Shown here: piece by piece, positions 22,531 to 33,352 of the stretch
Numbering within the stretch: position 1 is the first letter of the stretch
How the letters are laid out: each line of letters begins with the position of its first letter
Assembly (NCBI GenBank): GCA_035610835.1
Contig: CM069442.1
Coordinates: 59,003,950 to 59,067,949, forward strand
Direction: 5' to 3'
Length of the DNA: 64,000 bases
Origin: Ophiura sarsii
Taxonomy: Eukaryota; Echinodermata; Ophiuroidea; Amphilepidida; Ophiuridae
Made by a program: the position numbers and the translations under genes
The notes under the pieces: generated by a model
The model's input: the letters and a program-made list of their open reading frames with translations, nothing else
Database searches by the model: none
What the model was told of the DNA's origin: nothing

Positions 22531-23555
22531 TTGCTACTGGATTTAATCATGATCATTTGCACGTAAACAAGGAATGGAATGAAAATTAAGGTCAGCTTAA
22601 GTGTCATATACTTCAGAGTGTACTGTACTATAAAGTTCTTTATACCTTGTTTTGTATGATGGCAGAAAGTTCAATGAAAAGCTGATTTTGTGGTAGCTTG
22701 GGTCCATTTTAGGATTCAGTTGTACTTTGAGTACAACTGAATCCTTAAATGCAGCAAAGGTAGCATGTTATAATTAAAATTAAAATAAAAAAACAGTATC
22801 AAGTTCTTCTTTAAAATTGAAAAATTGTATAATTTTCAATGCAACAATATAAGCAGTGCATTTACATCTGTTTGATCATGTTAGTTACAAAGGGTTGAAA
22901 ATAGATAAGTGATCATATCATAAAGTAACTTATTGATGATATTATTATCTTTTAAATATAATTGTAATATCCAACCACCCCAGACATTCCATTTTTTGTA
23001 CTAAAGGTAGAGATTTGTGATTTTTTTCATCACTACATGCATCTAATTGAAAAGAATAGTTTATTAGTGTGGTGCCGCCATAATTTATTCACTGGCCATG
23101 TGCAAGTATTATACATTACTCCTTTAATGTCTTCATAATATATACCTTGATGTTCAGTGCTATTTGCATTACACATGCAGCGGATAGTGCATTGAAGACC
23201 TAAAAATAGATGACATTTTGTTAAAGTATGCAGATATGTATTATTGTCATGATTATCGTCATATAGAGGAGGAACCAGGCTACAGCAAATTCAGTCATTG
23301 TTTTATAACTAATAGCCTTTTTACGGAAGGTCATCAGGCTCTTACAGAAATTATGTAAATTTCTAAAAATTGCAATTTTTGGCACAACTGCTGAATGCAA
23401 CATACCCTTTAGACTAAATGCAAATCTTTGTCAAACAGCGTTGTTACACTTCATTCTGTCAAAAACTTGCTTCAAGTCTAGCATCAATTCCATGAATGTA
23501 TATTGGATTCAGCAGTCGCACCCATATTTCATTGAAATATCAAAATTAGTTTATT
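22531..23555. other. Unassigned, with one perfect hairpin
   Basis: No gene is supported. A 15-bp perfect stem with a 3-base loop lies at 22712-22744 (GGATTCAGTTGTACT / AGTACAACTGAATCC). Confidence 0.45.
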
Positions 23556-23836
23556 TTAACCCTAACCCTACCATGCATATACCACAATATACCACGACTG
23601 GGCACGTTGGTACTACCGGCGTGGAAGTTTTTGGATGAAAAACTGGACCCAGAACGTATAGTTTGCGCAATACACTGTGCAAACTAACCTTGATAGCCGT
23701 GGTCTAGTGGGGAGTTCGTCGCCTCTAGTGCGAGAGGTCCCTGGATCCAATCCCGGGGGATCAGAGAATATTTTGTTCGATTTTCCATGTTGAAGAAAAA
23801 ATTCTGAAAAAGGGGGGGGGGTTGAGTTAGGGTTAA
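23556..23836 (+). mobile_element. tRNA-headed element with TTAACCCTAACC ends, copy D (distinct subfamily)
   Basis: 281 bp, starting TTAACCCTAACCC and ending GGTTGAGTTAGGGTTAA. It contains a tRNA-like stretch at 23692-23765 (GATAGCCGTGGTCTAGTGGG, with B-box-like GGATCCAATCC). A small hairpin precedes it (AGTTTGCGCA / TGTGCAAACT, 23660-23685). The body differs from copies A-C, but size, termini and the tRNA-like core are shared. A G-run (23812-23821) precedes the right end. Confidence 0.65.
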
Positions 23837-24216
23837 AGAAATCAGTATAATCTTTTTCAATCTAGGTCTTTGTTAAGGTAAATTTCTTGGATACTATTCT
23901 GCTTTACTTAATCAGACTTTAAGCTTTTTAATATTTGGGAGCAGCTGCTGAAGGCATGTACATCCAAAGGAGTGACACTGCTACACTTTGCCCAAATACA
24001 AGACCGATAAATGTAATAGCATTAATTAAAACAAAATTACGTGATTGTTTTTGGGCAATTAACCTACATGTAAATCCAACAGTTAATTTTCAAAATTTTA
24101 TCATGAAGCAATAAGGAAACGTATTGCTCCGTAACTTAGAAGATATTTGAGTTGTTTATTAATGTAATTTGACCCAAACATTGCATTTAGAGGACAACAT
24201 CAAAGATAAAAGGGCG

Positions 24217-24452
24217 TTCCATGAAAAAGATTGCATGATATGGCTTTGAACAAGACTTGTACCTAGGCTACTGTGTGTGATATCTTCATTCATTACCCTC
24301 CTGTTACATATTTAATGTTACACATTTTCGGCATTTCATGAAAACGATTACATAACATGGCTTTAAGCAAGACTTGTACCTAGACTACCGTGTGTGTTTT
24401 ATATCTTTTTGCATTTCCCTCCTGTTACATATTTAATGTTACACAATTTCCG
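24217..24452 (+). repeat. Two-copy tandem repeat, about 120 bp
   Basis: TTCCATGAAAAAGATTGCAT...GGCTTTGAACAAGACTTGTA...CCTCCTGTTACATATTTAAT is repeated as TTTCATGAAAACGATTACAT and so on. The copies are diverged by an estimated 15%. Confidence 0.7.
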
Positions 24453-24852
24453 ACTATGGCCTCGATCTATTTGAGTTAATTATTAAACATGGTTGGAAAT
24501 CTATTCCTCTGTTACAGGTGTATTTGTGAATAATGTATTTCTATTTCATAGGTTATGAGTCAATGATAAAACACTAATTAACTGTTGCAGAATACGTCAA
24601 GCAACGAAAACATATGCGGTGACATTAATTTGTTTTTCCAAGGTGAAACAGGGGAATTGAATGTTGTCGGTTGGGGTAGTAGGGAGTTCATGAATTGCAT
24701 ATTTGAACATTTCACTCAAGTTTCTAGAAAGAATTAATGCTGTTATTCACCTTTACATACATACATACACACACCCCCAACATTCAAAAGCCATCTTTTC
24801 CAGCATGATCAAATCGCCATGAAACCAAAACAAACCAACAAAAAAAAAAGAA

Positions 24853-25711
24853 CAATGGATAGAACAATGGATAATGAACAATGGATATATAGAAATGAGA
24901 CTATAAAAAGAACAACGGATAGATTGATGAGACTATAAAATCCTCTTGAAACTAGGCAAATCAAAGTAATGAGAAAATGTACTAAGACAAAGAGTCAAAT
25001 GAATTTTCAACAATGTTTACACTTTTTTTAGGGGGGAGAAATAGAATTGATTTCAACAACAAAAATAAATGTTTGGAAATGTTTTGGACAAATTATGGAA
25101 ATTGACCAATGCTTTTCAGAACAAAATGGTAAACACAGGACTAACAAAACAATACACACAAAGAAAATAGAACCATGCCCACTAGTCAATTGCCTTATTG
25201 ATCTAGACCTGATTTTTAAGGTAACACCTCTGTGTAAAGAGAAATATTGTCTCTACTTGTTTTTGGTGATTGAACATTAGGCTTGCACATTTTCCACATA
25301 TTTCAAATCAAATTTTAAAACGTTCCAAGATGTTTGACCACCCTCCCCCTCAAATAATAATTAATGATTAAAAGAATCTCTGATTTGGGAATTATGGGTA
25401 GTATCTTTTTTTCAGGAAGGTCTAAACACAATAGCATTTTTATTTTCCTACTAACCAAGTTAACCGAATATATATATATATAGTCTCATTTCTATCCATT
25501 GTTCTATTTAAAGTCTCATTTCTATCCATTGTTCTATTTAAAGTCTCATTTCTATCCATTGTTCTATTTAAAGTCTCATTTCTATCCATTGTTCTATTTA
25601 AAGTCTCATTTCTATCCATTGTTCTATTTAAAGTCTCATTTCTATCCATTGTTCTATTTAAAGTCTCATTTCTATCCATTGTTCATTATCCATTGTTCTA
25701 TCCATACATAA
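24853..25711. mobile_element. Inverted-repeat element with internal 30-bp minisatellite
   Basis: The left arm (24853-24905, GAACAATGGATAGAACAATG and onward) is the reverse complement of the right end at 25660-25711. The right arm has expanded into a 30-bp tandem array. The interior 24950-25470 is AT-rich with no recognised gene. Confidence 0.55.
25483..25685 (+). repeat. 30-bp minisatellite, about 7 near-identical copies
   Basis: Unit AGTCTCATTTCTATCCATTG-TTCTATTTA, exactly 30 bp, with almost no variation between copies. The period divides by three, which keeps spurious frames open on both strands. Confidence 0.92.
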
Positions 25712-26230
25712 TCAAATCAAATTTATTTCCATAAAAACAACACTACATCAAAAATGTAAAACTTAAAAACAACAAAAGCGTATGGAGGAGTAGGCTGAAA
25801 AGCCAATAAGGCCTGTAAATAGCCTACCCCTTTAATACAATACAATACAGTACATGTTATATATATATTTAATACATGAATAAAACAAAATCTGACAGCG
25901 ACTTAGACAAGACAAACAAGGACGAGCTCAAAAAGTGAATTATTCATATTTTTGGATGATGTTTTTCTTAAGTTTGTTTCGAAAATGGTTCACAGATGTT
26001 GATTCTTTTATTAATTTTGAAAGTGAATTCCAAAGAATGGGACCACGCGTTCGAATAGCATTGTCAGAAAATGATTTCTTATTCTTTGTCAAATTAAAAT
26101 CATTAACATGTCTTGTTGGATAGTCGTGAACATCAGAGCGTTTTTTGAAGTAATTTTTAAATGACGTGGGGAGTTCATTTATTGAAAATTTGTACATAAA
26201 GACCCCAAGTTCAAGTGTGTGCATATCACA
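25707..26230 (-). pseudogene. LINE 3' end: C-terminal RT residues plus 3' UTR
   Basis: The minus-strand frame at 25940-26224 reads LHTLELGVFMYKFSINELPT (allowing the first codon) ... DYPTRHVNDFNLTKN ... GPILWNSLSKLIKESTSVNH. This is the C-terminal signature of CR1/Jockey-group reverse transcriptases ('lWNsLp-x-iK-x-s-x-s-x-FK-x-kLK'). The frame is about 94 codons, open to its stop. Downstream (25707-25935) is the 3' UTR, containing GGTAGGCTATTTACAGGCC and ending in an AT-rich tail next to the 30-bp array. It is 5'-truncated. Confidence 0.75.
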
Positions 26231-27330
26231 TAATGCCTATATAAACGAAAGAAATTGAACAGATCAAATGCGGAGCACTAATACTCGCTAAAAGAACTAA
26301 CTGCTACATGTATGAGGAATCAAACTGCCAGCCGCTCGATCATAGGCATATATAATGGCCATGTGATTTGAACTCACACCCCCTTCTCGTTGCATGTCCA
26401 GATGTTTACATTTTACACCATCTGGGATTCGAATTAGCATATCGCCATAACTACTTGTTCTACCCCATAAAAAGTATATATTTTCTGAACGGTTATTTCA
26501 CAAGGAATCCAAATATGCGATTGGAATTTGCATAGGACCTAATGGTAACGGTAACGTGTTGTGATTAGGAATGTTCAAAAATATCTATTTTTTTCATATT
26601 TTGATTAAAGCTCAATATTGTTTTTATTCCTATCCCAACCATCATTTTACTGTGCATTTTAGTTTCTCATGCAATTTACCCATCTGAACATAATGGTTGT
26701 CAAGGGTAACTTGTTGAAATATACTATATCGGGAAGTAAATGAACACAAACGTTTACATTTTATATTTATTATAGTTTACACATATATATTTTTGGCTAT
26801 TCACCCTATCCGGATTTAAGCAGCATTTTTTGAATTTCCCTATTTGAGAGCTTTCCAAAAATGTATAATTTGGCTAACATCGGTTGAATAATATTGTTGT
26901 TATAGTCATGTATGTAAAACCGATGAATTAGGGCAAGTTTACTGTGTAGTGAATAGGGAGACCGTTATATAAAAACCTGATTTATTCACACAGTGTAGCT
27001 AGATAAATAAGCTTTCAAATGACACCTGAACCATAGCTCTACCATATTTAGTTGTTGAGTTAAAAGAGAGAGATGAATGATTCATCACCATAAAAGCAAC
27101 GCCGCCACCCTTTTAAGGTGGTCAGTTCAAAACACATGGCCATATAAATAAAATATTAATACTTGACATTGTGTAAGGCTGGTTAAAGGTAGATGACCCG
27201 ATCACATTTTCGTAACACAGAATTATTTACAGATAACAAACCCAAGAGAAACAAAATTGGAGGTATTGCTCCTCGGCTTCATCGATTTATTAAACTTCAC
27301 TGAGCACCCAAACATGGCACTCTTAATCAT
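26231..27330. other. No gene seen
   Basis: AT-rich. TTAAAGGTAGATGACCCGAT at 27183 resembles the end of the TTAA-flanked repeat family described at 54713, without a clear partner end. Confidence 0.35.
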
Positions 27331-27339
27331 TATCAACTA

Positions 27340-27780
27340 TGTAGGTTCACTACAATTTATAATGGTAATTTAATTACCTCATTCATTTGTAGAATTAAAT
27401 TTAACATAGTTTTAATCTATTGATGATAAGTCACCTGTAGATTCACACCAATTAATACTGGTAGTTTTAATTACGTCATTCAACTGTATAATTAAATTAA
27501 GCATAGTTTTAATTTATTCATGATATGTCACTACATAATATATTGGGTAGTAAATTTATCATACATACAATTTTTTGTATAAACAGATTGAACTGACTGT
27601 AGATTCACTACAATTAATACTGGCAATTTTCATTACAACATTCAATTGTAGAATTAAATTAACATAGTGTTAATTTATTCATGATATGTCACTAAATGAT
27701 ATAGTAGTACCTTAATAATACATTGGAGAGTAAATTTATCATACATACAATATTTGTATAAATAGATTGATCTGATCGTC
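27340..27780 (+). repeat. Diverged tandem repeat, about 100-160 bp units
   Basis: Three units carry GTAGATTCAC-ACAATTAATACTGG, GTAGAATTAAATTAACATAG and TTTATTCATGATATGTCACT. The second and third also share GAGTAAATTTATCATACATA. Confidence 0.7.
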
Positions 27781-28479
27781 CATTTGACGATGCTAATTGT
27801 ATAATCAAATAATAGTAAGTCATGGAAATATAATTGTATAAATTGATAACAGACGTGTTTGCATCATCAACAACCATCAAATTTTTTGGAAAAGTAAAAA
27901 TACCTAAACCTCATGTATAAACACCTAAGAGAGTTATGCTACGGAGATGACACAATGATGGTTGAACTAATGAATTGACTAAGGACCAATATTATATTAG
28001 ATGAGTCATTTATAACTTTTGTCAGCACATGATTCCAGGGATCTGTAGATTACCAACCCCTACCCTTAGAGAATAGCTCAGAGAAGTAACATCTGCTAAT
28101 TTCACATTGTATACTGACTCAAATTTATGGTATTTAACATATGAATATGTAAATATTTTAATGTCCAATAGTCTAATCTGCATAATTTATTGTATCAATT
28201 TAATGAATGAATGGCAATAATAGAGCGAGCACATAAATTGCTGACTCTAAAATTATACCAAAGTAATGGGTGGGTGGGAGTGGAATTTCAAGGAAAGCGA
28301 CCCGTCACGATGAAACCGAAGAGAAATGTGATCAAAACAATGGAAAGGTAAAAGCACGGAACCTCGTCTAGAACCAAAACAAAGAGCAAAACTCGCGGGC
28401 ATGAAAGCAAGGAAGCTGATTGGCCCGATTTACGGTAACCAAGGCACATAGACGCACACTGCAAAAGGGATAGCCCAGG

Positions 28480-28849
28480 GGGTATCTGCTCCCGTAAATA
28501 AATTGGTTTATGTAAGTAGGCCTTCCATAAACCTTATTATTTCAAACATACGGAGATTTTCATATCATATGAAAGCTCGTATTTTTCTCATCATCATACT
28601 GAAATTTGACGGGCTAAATCGGTATAATTACGGAGAAATCGATGAAATAACGTCGAATTACCGCGAAAGGTGGTAACCACCAATATCGTTTGTGTACAAC
28701 TCAATGGGTACAGTTCACAGCATCTTGTGCGTCTAAAATAGGAACCATTAGAGCTATGCAACTCAAACTTTGGAATACGACTTTTTTAAGGATGACCTTT
28801 CATGTAGAATAGTAAACTTCAAGTTTAAAATCGGAACATCTACCTTTAA
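28480..28849 (+). repeat. TTAA-flanked interspersed repeat, partial copy
   Basis: Shares AACTCAAACTTTGGAATACG and TTCATGTAGAATAG with 54713-55069 and, inverted, with 58578-58837. It ends CGGAACATCTACC-TTTAA at 28849. The left end is degraded. Confidence 0.6.
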
Positions 28850-31800
28850 TTGTGATTATTTCTCACTCATTGGACTTGAGCAATTTACATCAATTCAGCA
28901 GCAAAATGCAATTTACCTTTATCATATTTTTGTTCTGAACTCTTCAAACCCCACCTTAACACGGTGTAATTTGATCAGCAGTCTTGCCCATCTACTTAAC
29001 CAAAATAAGTGTCATTTTTCCATTAGGAAGATTGCATTTCTTTCATATACTTGAATTTTGATACTTGAGAATAAATATAAGCAATATTTCAATTGTTTGG
29101 GACCGACCGTGTTGCTTATCCATATTGCGGTCAGTGGATGCATTTAATCCGGGGGTGGGGGGGGGGGGGGGGGGTGAATTTTCTAGAAGTGCTTCATTAT
29201 TCTCCAACCCTTTTAAGTTCCGACCTAAATCTTCCCATCTTCACAAACTTGTTTCCCACCTACACTTGACAAGAAATATAGGAACATAAAATGTTCAACC
29301 TGATTTGTTTATATTTGTTATCTTTTTTCAATACCTCAAAATTCTACTCCAAAGGAAAAGATTATTACCAAACCTCAGGGGAATATCATGTAGGAAAGAA
29401 TTCCTTTGATCACACCCGTTTAAATGGCCAATTTATGAATTTAATATATGGTATAAAACAAAATTATGCAGTGTCCAATTTGTGGTCTGATATGATTAAA
29501 TTAGCGCTTTAAAAGAATTCAATTTATCAACACTCCTCTTATACTGACACTATTTTAATCATTACCATATGGGAATTACTACCGAAGAGGTCTGAAAGTT
29601 TAAGGGGAGGGGGGGGGGGGGGACTCAAGGAAGTTTTTGATTTGATTTTTTGAATTTTGTGAGTGCTGCCATTATTGAATTATTAATCAAATGCATACAA
29701 AAGTATACATTTTTGGAAAGGAAATGGATCAGAGAATCCAAATTTGGCGTCAATTTTGACCCAAAATGTTGAGATTTTGAGATTTATTTATTTTTAACCC
29801 AAATTTGTTTGAACAAAGCTTACAAATATAATTTTGAGGTAAAAATTCCCAAATGGCTTGATGATGATGTAAAGACACTAACTTAGAGACTTTTTTTTCA
29901 AACTTAATCTAATTGTGTTGTTGAAATTTTGATCAAAAAGTGAAAAAGTGTAAAAAAAATGATTTTTTTTTTGGGCACTTTTTAGTGAAAATCTACAATT
30001 ACTCTTCTAAAACTTAGAGAACTTAAAATCAGTTGAAATTAATACTGGAAACTGGCCTGCCGGCTACAATTTTCTCAGAATCAATCAGATACATTTTGGT
30101 GGCGTCAGTCAGATGTGTAACACACACAATCCCTTCTGGGTTCCTAGTAAAGACTCAATTCAATTTGAGTCACAAATTGTTTTCACGATAAGGTGACAAA
30201 AATCCTGTTCTACATGAAGTAGGGTTGGTCAGTCTAAGTATTTCCTCTTGAAAATTGACATTAAAAAATACACAATACGAAATTTTGACTTTATCCTGGT
30301 ACATGGTTTTACAGATCTGTTTCGCATCAAAATATCAAAATATATATCAAATTTGAAGAATATGGATTGGTGAACCTGTAAAACAGTTATTTTCTTCTTG
30401 GCTTAAAGGGTACAAAAATGATTGAGTAAAAAGTGAGAAAAAAAATAATTTGCACCTTTAAATTATTTTTTGTTTTATGGTTGATGTGAAATCAGATGGA
30501 TGAGGAGGGGTGGGAACATGTGGTATGTTTAATTAAGAACCTACCATATATGGGCATGATATATCACCTTGGGTAAATCATTCTGACAACCGAAAGCTGG
30601 GGTTACATAAAACCTTTATTTTAAGACGTTTTAAAGAGAAACACACGTAAATGTGTAAAGGTTAGAGTGTCCACAATTACGCACGCTGACAATTAATGTG
30701 TGGCAAATTATCCTGAGGCAAATAAAACTGTAAGTAAATGGTCGCGGCAGGTGATATTGCGTAGGCATGGTTGCACAACGTGCATTGCAATTATTTTATC
30801 ACAAAAAGTAATCCAAAACTAATCTTAAACACTTCATGAAAGGTACCACTGTCTTCAATTTGTCGACAATGATAATTCATGGATGTTATAGGTAGGCTTT
30901 AGGTGACTGTTCTATGTATGGGCAAACGAACCTCTCCAGTAGGGTCAGTCGGTCCGGAATTTTGTGTTTGTTTGTTTTGTGTTAAAAAATGTCAGAATAT
31001 TTTGGTGAATTTTCAGCATTTTCCAAATTTTTCGAACAAGTTCGAAGATTTTAAAAAAAATAAACATTTCAAAAACATTTCAACAACAAAATAAAATTCA
31101 AAAATGTCAAACAAATTTAAAAAATAACATTTCCCCCAAAAATGTTTCTTTGAAAAAAAGGGCCGGTTGGGCTGGTAGTACATGGTTGTTATTTTTAGTA
31201 GCTTTATACCAATGTATTCTGATTGTCCGTTTCATTCCCCTGTTGAACTGAAACCTTTGTACCACTCAATCATTTTTAACTTAACAAATAACTCAAACCC
31301 ATGCATACTGATAAATGTAATAACCTCTTGGTATAACAGAGATGTGAGACTTAGGTAGCTGTCATTTTCTTCAGGGGGGAAGTCCCAAATATTCTGGCGG
31401 GGGGGGGGGGGGTCATTGTTTTCTCACACAGAAAAAGGGAGGGTCATGAAATTTGAAATTAATGCCATTGTAATAATGGGGTCAAAACAAAATTTGTGTA
31501 TGCTTCACATTATTTTTACATATTTTTTTGTCGTTTTTTTGCTTCGGCATAACTGTTTCCCCAATAACCCTAACTAGATAGGCCTTATAAGTACAGATTT
31601 GTCTGTGTATTGGGGGACCATAAAAATAATAAACATCTGAAATGGGGTGGGGGGGGGAGGGTCATACAAAATAATCGCTTTCGTTTAGGCGGTCATACAA
31701 AATGACAATAAATGACATTTTTGGACCCCCCACCAAGGAAAATGACTGCCCCCTTATTCATGGTCAGTTTCATCACAGCAGTAAATACATATTTACTGCT

Positions 31801-31885
31801 GATCATTGTTTCTGGTTATTGATTATGACTCCAAATCACACATAGCTTCAAGGAATAAAAGTAGAAAAGCAGCTCTGATATCAAC
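28850..31885. other. Low-complexity, G-run-rich region; no gene supported
   Basis: Contains poly-G runs at about 29155-29174, 29608-29622, 31396-31412 and 31645-31656. A stretch at 29690-29770 is related to 47530-47600 (AAAGTATACA ... GGAGAATCC). The block 31350-31760 has weak inverted ends (GTCATTTTCTTCAGGGGGGA with the complement near 31735-31755), probably an old element whose relative is at 11425. Open frames in this area look accidental. Confidence 0.4.
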
Positions 31886-31887
31886 TA

Positions 31888-32190
31888 TGAGCATGTGTGG
31901 TCTAGTGGATATAGCACACAGGATTCATAATACAAAGGTTGTGAGTTCTAGCCCACTACGGCCAACATGTTTGTATCCTTGGGCAAGGTACTTAGTCTCA
32001 ATTGCCTCGTGGTTCGGAAGTCACATAGAAATGGTGGTCCCGTGCATCGGGAGAGCAATACCCGAGCATGTTAAAAGGTCACAGACTTCTTCGTAAAGAG
32101 TAGGGGATCATCCCGGTCTGTGTATGTACACATATATTCCTAGGTTACAGGAACTCGTCTAGTTGCTGAATAGGCGTTGATGAGTATATG
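31888..32190 (+). mobile_element. tRNA-derived SINE
   Basis: Begins with a tRNA-like head GTGTGGTCTAGTGGATATAG (A-box) and GAGTTCTAGCCC (B-box region). The body contains GTATCCTTGGGCAAGGTAC, a motif common in animal SINE bodies. It ends in a loosely defined A/T-rich part near 32190. Only one copy is in the window. Confidence 0.65.
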
Positions 32191-32652
32191 CATAGAAGTA
32201 GATGTAGATCTATCTTCAGAAGACAGCTTTCAATTGTTGATTGTGTTTGCAATCTTTCTGATGTTCAGACAAACCTAAGTGTTGAATTAAACTCATTTGA
32301 CCCATATGGCAATACAAATTGTACACCTGCTCTTAATGGTACAATGCGCTGGTGAACTTCAAATCTGTAAATAAGTAGTTTCCGTAGAGCCATGTGTCAA
32401 TCAATAAATCATGCTTTCTTCACTTTTTTTTAATTTTTAATGGTCACCCATTTCCACCATAATAATGCTTCTAATTGTCCACTTCCATTAATCAAACCCA
32501 TACCAATTGCCTATTCCATTTTCAGCAATGTAAATGTTAGATCTTTGACATGTCACGTAATGAATAGAATAGATCAACCTCCATCCCAACAAACAAATTA
32601 AATTAGTTTCTCCTCCCCTTTAAATAAGTTAATTCAATCAATCAATAACTTA

Positions 32653-32653
<1 letters not shown>

Positions 32654-32730
<77 letters not shown>
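32654..32730. repeat. (TCAA)n microsatellite
   Basis: About 19 uninterrupted TCAA units, with scattered additional units upstream from 32634. Confidence 0.97.
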
Positions 32731-32733
<3 letters not shown>

Positions 32734-32773
32734 AATCCTATCAGTGTATGTGTCATCAATTAATTGTACTTAC

Positions 32774-32941
32774 CACAGTGTGTAATCCACCTCCTCCACT
32801 CTTAGCAGCATTATTTCCAGCAGAATACATCTTGGAGAAGCCTGCAGTAAGCTTATTACGTATGAAAGATTTCAATATCCAGTAGGTCCACCAGGTTATC
32901 TTTGGGTTGTTACCTGCAGTATCCACCTCAAAATGCGGCAT
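32774..32941 (-). CDS. Candidate first coding exon of an unrecognised host gene
   Basis: The minus-strand ATG at 32941 opens a 56-codon exon ending exactly before a consensus donor GTAAGT (32773 to 32768), in phase 0. The product starts MPHFEVDTAGNNPKITWWTY and continues WILKSFIRNKLTAGFSKMYS, then a glycine-rich GGGG near its end. The Trp/Tyr-rich stretch could be an amphipathic or membrane-proximal segment, but I recognise no family. Codon choice and the balanced amino-acid composition look more gene-like than most frames in this window. Downstream exons would lie at lower coordinates or outside the window; I could not identify one. A 5' UTR or promoter would lie in 32.95-36 kb. It may still be a chance frame beside a cryptic donor. 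Confidence 0.35.
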
Positions 32942-33246
32942 CACTTGCCTTCAGAATAGCCACCGACCACATCAGCAGCGGTTACAATGGCCAATTACAA
33001 AAATGTACAGAAGAAATCAAAACGTCCATTCGCTTCATTAATGGGTGTATATCATCCGTGTTAAAATAATCCAATCATTATTAGGCAATTATCAGTTGAC
33101 CATGTAAAGCGGTGTATGATGTATTACTGAGCTTGACCTATCATCCAAATGACTATCTGTGTTAGTGTTATGAGTGATAGCCCTCCCACCACTACTGCTG
33201 TTTTATCTTATAATCCTTATGGTTTAAAAGTCCTTGGAATCACGGT

Positions 33247-33352
33247 AATGAGTCAGACTGCCATAGAGCATATGCTATTCTCAGTCTATTCACTATAGGA
33301 TGAGTCAGACTGCCATAGAACATATGCTATTCTCAGTCTATTCACTATAGGT
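33247..33352 (+). repeat. Two-copy tandem repeat, 53 bp
   Basis: ATGAGTCAGACTGCCATAGA followed by GCATATGCTATTCTCAGTCT and ATTCACTATAGG occurs twice in a row, with one or two differences. Confidence 0.9.

Noticed and set aside
22712..22744. microRNA precursor from the perfect hairpin
   Set aside because: The stem is only 15 bp with a 3-base loop, too short for a typical animal pre-miRNA.
23556..23568. Interstitial telomere, or chromosome end
   Set aside because: Only one to two TTAGGG-like units occur at each place, always at the ends of the tRNA-headed elements, not as an extended array.
23692..23765. Functional tRNA gene
   Set aside because: Boxes are tRNA-like, but the stems do not form a convincing cloverleaf by eye and the stretch sits inside a mobile unit; treated as SINE-like.
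25440..25711. A MDRNETLNRT repeat protein and its opposite-strand partner
   Set aside because: Product of the exact 30-bp tandem repeat; no start context or flanking gene structure.
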